From Kitasatospora humi (GTDB lineage: Bacteria > Actinomycetota > Actinomycetes > Streptomycetales > Streptomycetaceae): a DNA stretch of 49,734 nt. Under the pieces are notes generated by a model, which worked only from the letters and a program-made list of their open reading frames with translations, did no database searches and was not told the DNA's origin. The position numbers and the translations under genes were made by a program. The stretch covers positions 1 through 49,734 of the forward strand of contig NZ_JAJJPA010000047.1 in the NCBI RefSeq assembly GCF_020907985.1. Reading direction: 5' to 3'. Shown here piece after piece: positions 32,329 to 41,665 of this stretch; position 1 is the first letter of the stretch; every line of letters begins with the position of its first letter.

Positions 32329-32853
32329 GAGGTCACCATCCGCCGGGCGCGGACCAGTGATGTGCGGGCCGTGCGCCGGCTCATCGACGCCTACTCACGC
32401 GACGGTATTCTGCTCGACAAGCCCACCGTCACGCTGTTCGAATCCATCCAGGAGTTCTGGGTCGTGGAACGCGACGCGGACGCCACCGTGGTGGCGTGCG
32501 GGGCGCTGCACGTGATGTGGGAGGACCTGGCCGAGGTCCGCACCCTGGCGGTGGATCCGATCTGCCGGGGCCACGGGATCGGACACGTCCTGTTGGAGAA
32601 GCTGCTGCAGACCGCGCGCTGGCTGGGCGTCCGTCGGATTTTCTGCTTGACGTTCGAGGTCGCGTTCTTCGCGAAACACGGCTTCGTGGAGATCGGGGAA
32701 ACCGATGATGGTACGACAGACCCGGCCGTCATCGCTACGGAAGTGTATGAAGAACTCCTTCGCTCCTACGACGAAGGAGTGGCGGAGTTCCTCGACCTGG
32801 AGCGGGTGAAGCCCAACACCCTGGGCAACTCCCGCATGCTGCTGCACCTCTGA
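32326..32853 (+). CDS. Amino-acid N-acetyltransferase (short-type N-acetylglutamate synthase)
   Basis: This 175-aa GNAT protein has the acetyl-CoA loop VDPICRGHGIGHVLL (about residues 77-91) and features of actinobacterial short NAGS: RLIDAYSRDGILLDKP, TLFESIQEFWVVERD, LHVMWEDLAEVRTLAV and FEVAFFAKHGFVEIG. In mycobacteria the homologous stand-alone GNAT makes N-acetylglutamate, the first arginine-pathway intermediate. It lacks the amino-acid kinase domain of classical ArgA. No arg genes are adjacent. The final 30 residues (VKPNTLGNSRMLLHL) match the family end. Confidence 0.85.
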   Translation: MEVTIRRARTSDVRAVRRLIDAYSRDGILLDKPTVTLFESIQEFWVVERDADATVVACGALHVMWEDLAEVRTLAVDPICRGHGIGHVLLEKLLQTARWLGVRRIFCLTFEVAFFAKHGFVEIGETDDGTTDPAVIATEVYEELLRSYDEGVAEFLDLERVKPNTLGNSRMLLHL

Positions 32854-32859
32854 ACCACC

Positions 32860-32980
32860 CCTCGGGACTTGCCGCGGCGCACATGACTCAGTGCCTCGAA
32901 CAGCCCGGGGTTTGTGTTTTCCGAGAAAAGGCGGTTTCCTTTCCCTAAGGCATTGGATCGTTAAGCGGAAAGGGAGTCCC
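32860..32980 (+). promoter_or_regulatory. Promoter region of lsr2 with A/T-rich island
   Basis: This short intergenic stretch, especially 32908-32972, is markedly richer in A/T than the rest of the window, with TTTGTGTTTT and GTTTCCTTT tracts. AAAGGGAG at 32970-32977 is the ribosome site. Lsr2 prefers A/T-rich DNA, so self-regulation is possible. Confidence 0.4.
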
Positions 32981-33337
32981 GTGGCACAGAGGGTGCAGGT
33001 CATTCTTGAAGACGATCTCGACGGCGGTTCGGCGGACGAGACGGTGACGTTCGCCCTCGACGGCGTTGCCTACGAGATCGACCTGAAGTCCGACAACGCG
33101 GAGAAGCTGCGCAGCCTGCTCGCTCCGTACGTCGACAAGGGCCGCAAGCAGAGCGGTCGGCTCACCGGCACGCGCCGCACCGGGGGCCGCGGCTCGGCCC
33201 GTCCGTCCGCCGGCAGCGCGGACACGGCCAAGATCCGCACGTGGGCGAAGGACAACGGCTACAACGTGAACGACCGCGGCCGCGTCCCGAGCAACGTGCG
33301 GGAGGCCTACGAGGCGGCGCAGGCAGCCGCTTCCTGA
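32981..33337 (+). CDS. lsr2: Lsr2, nucleoid-associated xenogeneic silencer
   Basis: Lsr2 bridges DNA and silences A/T-rich, often horizontally acquired genes, a functional analogue of H-NS. The 118-aa protein has the N-terminal dimerisation region (QVILEDDLDGGSADETVTF, GVAYEIDL), a basic Gly/Arg linker (GRLTGTRRTGGRGSARPS) and the C-terminal DNA-binding domain with IRTWAKDNGYNVNDRGRVPS. Arg99-Gly100-Arg101 is the AT-hook-like minor-groove motif. The GTG at 32981 is preceded by a good ribosome site. A strong terminator follows. Confidence 0.95.
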   Translation: MAQRVQVILEDDLDGGSADETVTFALDGVAYEIDLKSDNAEKLRSLLAPYVDKGRKQSGRLTGTRRTGGRGSARPSAGSADTAKIRTWAKDNGYNVNDRGRVPSNVREAYEAAQAAAS

Positions 33338-33383
33338 TCCGCCGGCGCCCCGGCACCGGCGGGCGCGCCGCCCGGCCGCCACG

Positions 33384-33416
33384 ACGGGGCGCGGAGGGCC
33401 TCCCTCCGCGCCCCGT
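33384..33416 (+). terminator. Strong terminator after lsr2
   Basis: Perfect 15-bp arms 33384-33398 and 33402-33416 with a 3-nt loop, about 46 bases after the lsr2 stop. Confidence 0.8.
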
Positions 33417-33743
33417 GGCCGTGCCCGCGGGCAGCGCCGCGCCCGGGGCCGCGACCGGCCACCGGAACGTCCCCCGCGGCGGGCGCCGTGGCCGTGTGAT
33501 CAGTCATGGACTGTGCAACGCTGGATCAACGGGCACGGTCACGCCGACCACCCCGTTCGGCGGCACCGGCGCCCGGCCCCCGGCCCGCCCGGGCCGACCC
33601 CCCGTCCCTCGGAGCCGCCCGGGCGGACTTCTCGCCTGGCGAACAACGCCACCCGGGAAACTGCGCGAGAAGAGCCGGAATTTCCGGTATGAATGCAGGT
33701 GGGACGGCCAGCAGTGCGGTTCGCGGGGCCCCGGCCCGGAGCG

Positions 33744-33761
33744 TGTTCGCCATTGGCGTAG
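33744..33761 (+). promoter_or_regulatory. clpC: ClgR-like operator upstream of clpC
   Basis: TGTTCGCCATTGGCGTAG matches the known actinobacterial ClgR box (WNNWCGCYNANRGCGWWS, as I recall it) at every fixed position but one. A wider inverted repeat, CGTGTTC (33742-33748) / GAACACG (33765-33771), overlaps it. ClgR activates clp and lon genes in this phylum. Confidence 0.6.
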
Positions 33762-33965
33762 CGGGAACACGTGCATCGGCCGCACTGGCGGGAACACCGT
33801 CTCCCAGCATCAGGTTGGGAAGGGTGTCGGCTGGTCGCGCAGCTTAGATATCCCCGTGCACCGCGGGGAACTACGTGGGCCGCGCCGCTGAGCGGGACTA
33901 GCATGCGGAAGGACAGGGCGGGGACAGTCCCCGAACTGCCCGACCGCTCTGAGGAGCGATTAACG

Positions 33966-36482
<2,517 letters not shown>

Positions 36483-36526
36483 CTCCGGCGGTTGCACCAG
36501 TTGGCACCAGGTGCAGCAGGTGTGAC

Positions 36527-36568
36527 GGCTGCGGCCCCCGTGATCTCCGGATCGCGGGGGCCGCAGCC
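36527..36568 (+). terminator. clpC terminator
   Basis: Perfect 14-bp arms 36527-36540 and 36555-36568 followed by TTTGCT. It lies about 45 bases after clpC and may also stop the convergent gene. Confidence 0.8.
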
Positions 36569-36587
36569 TTTGCTATCGGCATCGCCA

Positions 36588-37017
36588 TCACTCGTCCTCC
36601 GGGGCGGTCTCGCACCAGACCACCTTGCCGAGGTAGCCGTCCCCGCGCGGCCCGCAGCCCCACCGCAGGGCGAGGGAATCCACCAGGCACAGGCCGCGAC
36701 CTGACATGGCATCAGCGGCGGCCTGGCGGGGCAGCGGGGTGCCCTCGATCCGGTCGTGCACCTCGACGCGGAGCACGTCGTCGCGGACGGCGAGCTTGAC
36801 GAGGATCCGGGTGCCGTCCGGCTTGCCGTGCACCACGGCGTTGGTGACGAGTTCGGAGAGCAGCAACTCGCCGCGATCGGCGAAGCGTTCACCGTTCTTG
36901 ACGCGCGAGAGCAGCTCGCGGAGCGCGGCGCGCTCTGGCGGGGGACCGGTCGCTGCGCGGCAGCCAGCATTCCTGATGCGCCCCTCCTGCGGGTGATTTG
37001 GCAGCGGTTTCGGGCAT
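36588..37017 (-). pseudogene. ATP-binding (anti-sigma/AbaA-type, HATPase_c_2) protein, frameshifted
   Basis: From ATG 37017, with GGGGAGG seven bases upstream, the minus strand encodes a normal family start (ECWLPRSDRSPARARR) but stops at 36889. The rest of the domain continues in another frame: ALRELLSRVKNGERFADRGE, LLLSELVTNAVVHGKPDGT (N-box) and GRGLCLVDSLALRWG (G-box), ending at 36588. Removing one base from the five-G run at 36940-36944 joins the two frames into a complete protein of about 142 aa. The HATPase_c_2 family includes anti-sigma factors and the ATP-binding members of WhiJ/AbaA-like loci. The break may be a real mutation, phase variation at the homopolymer, or a sequence error. 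The adjacent XRE and DUF397 genes are its usual partners. Confidence 0.75.
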
Positions 37018-37143
37018 GGCGGGGCCTCCCCTGTGGCACGGTGGCCGATAGTTGCGGGCTTGCCCCTCCACGATGACGGGAGGCGATGACGGCACGCCAG
37101 CAGGCGCTTACCAACAGTGAGGTTGTTCAGGAAGGCGGCTACG

Positions 37144-37965
37144 GTGAGCGACGTGAAGTTCGATTGGCGGTACTTCGGCGCCGAGTTGAAGTTCCACCGC
37201 GAGGCAGCGGGGCTCTCCCAGCAGCAGTTGGGCGACAAGGTGCACTGTTCGGGCACCTACATCGGACAGTTCGAGAACGCGACGCGCCGGCCGCAGCTGC
37301 CGCTCGCCCGGTTGTTCGACCAGGCGCTCGGGACGAACGGGCTCTTTGCGCGGATGTGCGAGAGGTTGATCAACAACTCGCCGTACGAGGACTACTTTGC
37401 GGCAGCTTCCGAACTTGAGGCGATCGCAGAAAAGATCTGCGAATACAGCCCGCTACTTGTCCCAGGGCTGCTGCAGACACCAGAGTACGCAGAGGCCGTG
37501 TTCCGCGGCGCACAGCCGCTGCTACACGACGAAGCCATCGCCGAACTCGTCGCTGCCCGGATGGCACGAACGCAAATCGTCACGGACCCCAATCGCGAGA
37601 CTCTGTTTTGGGCGATCCTGGATGAAGCCGTGCTGCGACGGCCGATTGGCGGCCCCGCCGTGATGAGCAAACAGCTTCGTTGCGTCGCGCACTTCGCCCA
37701 GCAGCGGCGGGTCATCGTGCAAGTTGTCCCGTTCGCTGTCGGAGCCCATACCCTCCCGGAGGGCATGATCCAGATCATGACCTTCCCAGATGCCCCACCG
37801 GCAGCGTACGTGGAAGGCCCGTTCGCAGGGCAGTTGTTGGAAGATCCGCGAATCATCGCCAAGTGCCAGATGGGCTACGATCTGCTAAGGGCTGCTGCAC
37901 TGTCGCCTGAGGCATCCCTCGGAATGATCCGGTCAGTAGCGGAGGACTACGCCCATGAACGCTGA
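37144..37965 (+). CDS. XRE-family HTH regulator with DUF5753 (WhiJ/Scr1-like)
   Basis: This 273-aa protein has an N-terminal XRE helix-turn-helix (AELKFHREAAGLSQQQLGDK, GTYIGQFENATRRP; about residues 8-60) and a DUF5753 domain (YSPLLVPGLLQTPEYAEAVF, VQVVPFAVGAHTLPEGMIQI, YVEGPFAGQLLEDP). Proteins of this kind in streptomycetes, such as WhiJ, pair with small DUF397 proteins and influence development or antibiotic output; databases also label them antitoxin-like. The GTG at 37144 is chosen over the longer in-frame GTG at 37117 because AGGAAGG lies about nine bases upstream. Its last 11 bases overlap the first DUF397 gene, and it diverges from the frameshifted ATP-binding gene. Confidence 0.9.
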   Translation: MSDVKFDWRYFGAELKFHREAAGLSQQQLGDKVHCSGTYIGQFENATRRPQLPLARLFDQALGTNGLFARMCERLINNSPYEDYFAAASELEAIAEKICEYSPLLVPGLLQTPEYAEAVFRGAQPLLHDEAIAELVAARMARTQIVTDPNRETLFWAILDEAVLRRPIGGPAVMSKQLRCVAHFAQQRRVIVQVVPFAVGAHTLPEGMIQIMTFPDAPPAAYVEGPFAGQLLEDPRIIAKCQMGYDLLRAAALSPEASLGMIRSVAEDYAHER

Positions 37966-38173
37966 GCCGAGACTGCATTCGGTCACATGGCGCAAGTCCA
38001 GCTACAGTGGCGGCAGCGGCAGCAACAGTTGCGTGGAGATCGCCGACGGCTTCACCGGCGCCCTCCCCGTGCGCGACTCCAAGGACCCCAACGGCCCCGC
38101 GCTCACCTTCGCACCTGACGCCTGGTCAGCCTTTGTCACCACCCTCAAGGCCAACGCCTTCCCCACGCCCTGA
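37955..38173 (+). CDS. DUF397 protein, copy 1
   Basis: This 72-aa protein has the DUF397 core: VTWRKSSYSGGSGSNSCVEI, then ALPVRDSKDPNGPALTF and DAWSAFVTTLK. It starts inside the end of the XRE gene (11-base overlap), so translation is coupled and the two products probably interact. The N-terminus has eight residues more than the other copies. In WhiJ-type loci the DUF397 protein is thought to act with or against the XRE regulator; the mechanism is not settled. Confidence 0.9.
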   Translation: MNAEPRLHSVTWRKSSYSGGSGSNSCVEIADGFTGALPVRDSKDPNGPALTFAPDAWSAFVTTLKANAFPTP

Positions 38174-38600
38174 GCGCCAACTACCGTGGAACAGTGACCC
38201 CTTACACCTGGCGCAAGTCCAGCTACAGCGGCGCCAGCAACGGCGACTGCGTGGAGATCGCCGACGGCCTCACCGGCGCCCTCCCCGTGCGCGACTCCAA
38301 GGACCCCAACGGTCCCGCGCTCACCTTCGCACCTGACGCCTGGTCAGCCTTTGTCACCGCCCTCAAGGCCAACGCCTTCCCCACGCCCTGAGCGCCAACT
38401 ACCGTGGAACGGTGACCCCTTACACCTGGCGCAAGTCCAGCTACAGCGGCGCCAGCAACGGCGACTGCGTGGAGATCGCCGACGGCCTCACCGGCGCCCT
38501 CCCCGTGCGCGACTCCAAGGACCCCAACGGCCCCGCGCTCACGTTCACCGCTGACGCCTGGTCAGCCTTCCTCTCCGCCCTCAAGGCCAACGAACACCCG
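38174..38600 (+). repeat. 218-bp tandem duplication carrying DUF397 copies 2 and 3
   Basis: The sequence from GCGCCAACTACCGTGGAAC repeats with a period of 218 bases (38194 to 38412). Copies differ by only a few bases until about 38555, after which copy 3 diverges. Copy 1 shares the same unit over its C-terminal two thirds. The near identity indicates a recent duplication or ongoing gene conversion. Confidence 0.85.
38194..38391 (+). CDS. DUF397 protein, copy 2
   Basis: This 65-aa protein (TPYTWRKSSYSGASNGDCVE, ALPVRDSKDPNGPALTF, SAFVTALKANAFPTP) starts at GTG 38194, 20 bases after copy 1. Its C-terminal half is almost identical in DNA to copy 1 and its N-terminal half to copy 3, so it looks like the product of unequal exchange between repeats. 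Confidence 0.88.
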   Translation: MTPYTWRKSSYSGASNGDCVEIADGLTGALPVRDSKDPNGPALTFAPDAWSAFVTALKANAFPTP

Positions 38601-38663
38601 TCCACAACAAGCCCCCCGTTGGAAAACCCATTGCGAGTGCCCCGCATCGGTTGTCTGATGTGA
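38412..38663 (+). CDS. DUF397 protein, copy 3 with altered C-terminus
   Basis: This 83-aa protein has its first 47 residues identical to copy 2. From TADAWSAFLSALKANEHPS onward it diverges and adds a tail (TTSPPLENPLRVPRIGCLM) not found in the others. It begins at GTG 38412, 20 bases after copy 2. The tail may be former intergenic sequence read after loss of the original stop. Confidence 0.85.
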   Translation: MTPYTWRKSSYSGASNGDCVEIADGLTGALPVRDSKDPNGPALTFTADAWSAFLSALKANEHPSTTSPPLENPLRVPRIGCLM

Positions 38664-38694
38664 TCGGCCACCGATCAGGGGAGGGAACACGAGG

Positions 38695-39267
38695 ATGTCG
38701 CTGCCCACCCCGTCGTTGCGCACCGCGCGCCTTCGACTGCGTGCCTTCGAAGACGCGGATGCGGACGACCTCTTCGCGCTGCACAGCAGCGCCTACGTGC
38801 TGCGCTACTGGGATGCGCCGCCGTGGAGCGAACGCGTGCGCGCCGAGAAGTTCATCACGGCGTGCCGGCAGATGGCGCAGGAGGGCACCGGGGCGCGGCT
38901 GGCCGTGGATCGTGTCTCCGACGGGGCGTTCATCGGCTGGTGCAGCCTGAGCAGGTGGAATCCGGACTTCCGCAGCGCATCACTCGGCTACTGCTTCGAC
39001 GATGCGGCGTGGGGCCACGGCTACGCGACCGAGGCCGCGCGCGCCTTGCTGCGGTGGGCATTCGACACGCTGGACCTGAACCGCGTCCAAGCTGAGACCG
39101 ATACGCGCAACGTGGCATCTGCCCGCGTGCTGGAGAAGCTCGGCTTCGTGCGTGAAGGGACGTTGCGGGAAGACTGCGTCGTCAACGGCGAGGTCTCCGA
39201 CTCATGGGTCTTCGGGCTGATCAGGCGGGAGTGGCGGCCGTCGTCCGAGCCGGTTCCCGCCCACTGA
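38695..39267 (+). CDS. GNAT acetyltransferase (RimJ/RimL-like)
   Basis: This 190-aa protein begins TPSLRTARLRLRAFEDADAD and has YCFDDAAWGHGYATEAARALLRWAF, the acetyl-CoA loop of the RimJ/L class, then NVASARVLEKLGFVREGTLR. Such enzymes acetylate protein N-termini, antibiotics or small amines, and the substrate is not readable. The ATG at 38695 follows GGGGAGGG. It begins 31 bases after the third DUF397 gene and might be part of the same transcript. Confidence 0.88.
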   Translation: MSLPTPSLRTARLRLRAFEDADADDLFALHSSAYVLRYWDAPPWSERVRAEKFITACRQMAQEGTGARLAVDRVSDGAFIGWCSLSRWNPDFRSASLGYCFDDAAWGHGYATEAARALLRWAFDTLDLNRVQAETDTRNVASARVLEKLGFVREGTLREDCVVNGEVSDSWVFGLIRREWRPSSEPVPAH

Positions 39268-39327
39268 GTTGCGTCGCTCGGCAGTTGTCGGCCGCGCCCC
39301 GGGCCTCTGCGAAGTCGCCGTCGGCCG

Positions 39328-40407
39328 TCACCGGGCGGCGGTGGGTGTGATGACGGCCTGGCCCGTGATGCGGTTGAAGCCGACGGCGTTGACCAGGAAG
39401 AACCGGACCCCGCTGTTGGACTGATCCGTGATGGAGTTGACCCTTGTGGCGGTCGTGTCCGGTGATGATCCGGAGCCAGTGGTGACGGCCTCCAGGACAG
39501 GACCGCCGTCAGGGGCCGCCAGGGTGACCCGTGTGCCCTGGGTGATCAGGCCGTTGGTCTGCGGCACGTCCCCTTGCGCGTGGAGAACGGAGAACGTCTG
39601 CGCCGGGGCGCCGGTGTCGATGGTCGTCGGTCCGCAGCTGTGGGCTTGACCGACCTGCCAGCACAGGTTCACCAGCCTCTGCCAGGCCTGGCGCCCGTCC
39701 GCGTACGTCCCGTCCGCCTTGGTCAGCGGCAACACGACACTGCTCGCGGTCGCTTTCGGCGCACCGAGCGTGAGGGTTCCTCCGGTGGGGGTGAGCGCCA
39801 CGGTGTAGCCGTCGGAATTCGGCGCACCCAGCTGGGTGATCACCGACATCAGCTCCTTCGACTCCGGCTTGGGTCCACCCAGCGCGATGCCGAGGGTGCC
39901 CTGGGCGCCGCTGTCACCGCTGAGGGACTGGAACGCCTTGGCATCGGCGGCGTCCTGGTCGATGACGCCGACCGCGACCGGCGCGGGGGTGGCAATTCCC
40001 GTGCCGGGGAAGGTGACCACCGCATCGGCCACCCGGTAGTTCAGGGTGTTGCCCGCATCGGGACTCCCGTAGTGCACCGAAGAGGTGCGCCCGGTGTCAC
40101 GGATCCCGGAACCCACGGCACTGGCCGCCAGCACCAGGCCGCTCGAGCCGGTGTCGAGGTGCACCGGAACCGCCGGCCCTCCGCCGACCGACACCATCAC
40201 CATCGGGCGGTACGGCGAACTGCCCTGGTGCCCCATGGTGATGGGGACCGTCGCCGCAGGGCCCGGTGCCGTCGGACCCGCTGTCGCGGAGGGCGGCGGC
40301 GCGCTGGTGCCGCTGCTCGCGACGCCGCCCTTCCCCGAGCAGGCCGCGGCGGCCAGTCCCATGGTCAGCACCACCAGCAACGAGCAGATCCGATTCCTCG
40401 AGAACAT
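39328..40407 (-). CDS. Putative lipoprotein with pepsin-like double DTG motifs
   Basis: This 359-aa protein has a signal peptide with a lipobox-like LAAAACSG (Cys23), a Ser/Pro/Thr linker, then a beta-rich domain. DTGSSGLVL (Asp85) and TTIDTGAPAQTF (Asp264) resemble the two catalytic lobes of pepsin-type aspartic proteases, with 179 residues between them, close to pepsin spacing. VHYGSPDAG (111-119) falls where the pepsin flap YGTG lies. It could also belong to DUF3443-type proteins, which share the DTGSSG signature. It would sit on the outer face of the membrane. The ATG at 40407 has GGGGGAG six bases upstream; a longer frame from 40542 is not supported. Activity is unproven. Confidence 0.7.
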   Translation of the reverse strand: MFSRNRICSLLVVLTMGLAAAACSGKGGVASSGTSAPPPSATAGPTAPGPAATVPITMGHQGSSPYRPMVMVSVGGGPAVPVHLDTGSSGLVLAASAVGSGIRDTGRTSSVHYGSPDAGNTLNYRVADAVVTFPGTGIATPAPVAVGVIDQDAADAKAFQSLSGDSGAQGTLGIALGGPKPESKELMSVITQLGAPNSDGYTVALTPTGGTLTLGAPKATASSVVLPLTKADGTYADGRQAWQRLVNLCWQVGQAHSCGPTTIDTGAPAQTFSVLHAQGDVPQTNGLITQGTRVTLAAPDGGPVLEAVTTGSGSSPDTTATRVNSITDQSNSGVRFFLVNAVGFNRITGQAVITPTAAR

Positions 40408-40591
40408 CGAGTGCTCCCCCTCTTCCACCGTCGACCCTGCGGCGAGGGTCGCAGGGAACCTTGTGGATTCCCTGTGGTTGAAGTGGATCACCCCCGGGCA
40501 GGCAGCCGCCGCGCTCTGCGGCGGCGGCAACGGCAACGGCAACGGCGTCGAGGTCGCCGCCGGCCGGGGCAGGATCGAAGGCGCGGTGGCG

Positions 40592-41527
40592 TCAGTGCGG
40601 AGCCGCCCAGTCCGGCGTCCAACTCCCGGCGGCGTCGTGGCCGGCCACTGTGGCGGCGAGGTGGGCGCGGAGGGTGGCCAGCGCCGGGTGGGGGTTGTCG
40701 CGGTGCCAGAGGAGCGAGTGCGGGTAGACGGGCATCGGGTCGGTCACCGGGATGCGGCGCAGGCCGTGGCCGGCGGGCCAGATGAGGCGGGTGTGCTCGC
40801 CCATGAAGGTGGCCAGGGTCGGGGTGTCGGCGATGGTGTCGAGGAGCGCGTCGGAGCCGAAGTTGGGACCGGTCGCCTCGATGGTGAGGCCGAACTCGGC
40901 GACGAGGTCGTCGTAGTAGGCGGCCCACTCGGTACCGGGGACGATGCCGGGCATCCAGATCCGGTGCCCGGCGAGCTGGGCGACGGTCACCGACCGGGCG
41001 CCCGCCAGCGCGTGGGCGGGTCCGGTGAGGAGCTGAAGCGGCTCGTCGAGCACCCGGACGGACTCGATGTCCTCGGGAAGGGGCCGGCCGGGCGCGGCGA
41101 CGGCGCGGAAGGACGCGTCGATCGCACCGGAGCGGATGGCGGTGACGGCCGTCTCGATCTCGAACAGCATCACCACGTCGAGGTCGATCTCGGGGTGCGC
41201 GCGGTGGAAGCCGCGCATCAGGCCCGATGCCGCGCCGCGCGAGTTGAGCACGTCTACGCGCAGCGGTCGGCTGCCGGGGTGCACGGACGCCAGCGCGCGC
41301 TCGGCGACCCGCAGCAGCTCGCGGGCACGGGGCAGGAACGCCTGCCCGTCGATGGTGAGTTCGGCACCGCGCTGCGTGCGGGTGAACAGCCGCACACAGA
41401 GGTCGCGCTCCAGCGTGGCGATGCGCTTGGAGACGGCCTGCTGGGTGACCGACAGATCGATGGCGGCCTTCTGGAACTGGCCCGCTTCCACGACGGCGAC
41501 GAAGGTGCGTACGGCTTCGAGATCCAC
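40592..41527 (-). CDS. LysR-family transcriptional regulator
   Basis: This 311-aa protein has the N-terminal winged HTH (LEAVRTFVAVVEAGQFQKAA, VTQQAVSKRIATLERDLCVR, LFTRTQRGAELT) and a periplasmic-binding-like effector domain (RVDVLNSRGAASGL, IDLDVVML, FGSDALLDTIADT). The GTG at 41527 is preceded by AAGGTGG; the ORF extends further but without family sequence. It diverges from an MFS transporter, the classical LysR arrangement, with two inverted repeats in the shared promoter. The ligand is unknown. Confidence 0.9.
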   Translation of the reverse strand: MDLEAVRTFVAVVEAGQFQKAAIDLSVTQQAVSKRIATLERDLCVRLFTRTQRGAELTIDGQAFLPRARELLRVAERALASVHPGSRPLRVDVLNSRGAASGLMRGFHRAHPEIDLDVVMLFEIETAVTAIRSGAIDASFRAVAAPGRPLPEDIESVRVLDEPLQLLTGPAHALAGARSVTVAQLAGHRIWMPGIVPGTEWAAYYDDLVAEFGLTIEATGPNFGSDALLDTIADTPTLATFMGEHTRLIWPAGHGLRRIPVTDPMPVYPHSLLWHRDNPHPALATLRAHLAATVAGHDAAGSWTPDWAAPH

Positions 41528-41545
41528 GCCGACCCACCTTAGTGA

Positions 41546-41592
41546 ACAACGGATCGTTGTGAGGAGCAGGCAAACTAGTTGTTTGACCTGCT
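41546..41592. promoter_or_regulatory. Two inverted repeats in the lysR/MFS divergent promoter
   Basis: ACAACG-GAT-CGTTGT (41546-41560) is a perfect 6-bp palindrome. AGCAGGCAAAC (41565-41575) and GTTTGACCTGCT (41581-41592) form an imperfect inverted repeat missing one base. Either could be the LysR operator for autoregulation and MFS control. Confidence 0.5.
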
Positions 41593-41665
41593 GTTGTGCC
41601 GCCCGCTTAGCTCTCACTGGTCAACGTAGGTTTGTTCGAGTGGGACATCAAGGGGCGCGCTGAGC

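Larger units (their letters stand above)
33338..33965. other. 628-base intergenic region between lsr2 and clpC
   Basis: After the lsr2 terminator there is no convincing gene. The short ORFs have no family resemblance and lie in low-complexity GC-rich sequence up to about 33620. The right part holds a ClgR-like operator (33744-33761), then TTAGATAT near 33844-33851 and TAGCAT at 33899, either of which could be a -10 box, and GAGGAG before clpC. The long leader suggests regulated clpC expression. Confidence 0.6.

Noticed and set aside
33338..33965. Small protein genes between lsr2 and clpC
   Set aside because: Candidate frames have no ribosome site, no family resemblance and biased composition; a regulatory leader is more likely.
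37369..37862. Minus-strand frames opposite the XRE gene
   Set aside because: Antisense shadows; the XRE/DUF5753 reading is clear on the plus strand.
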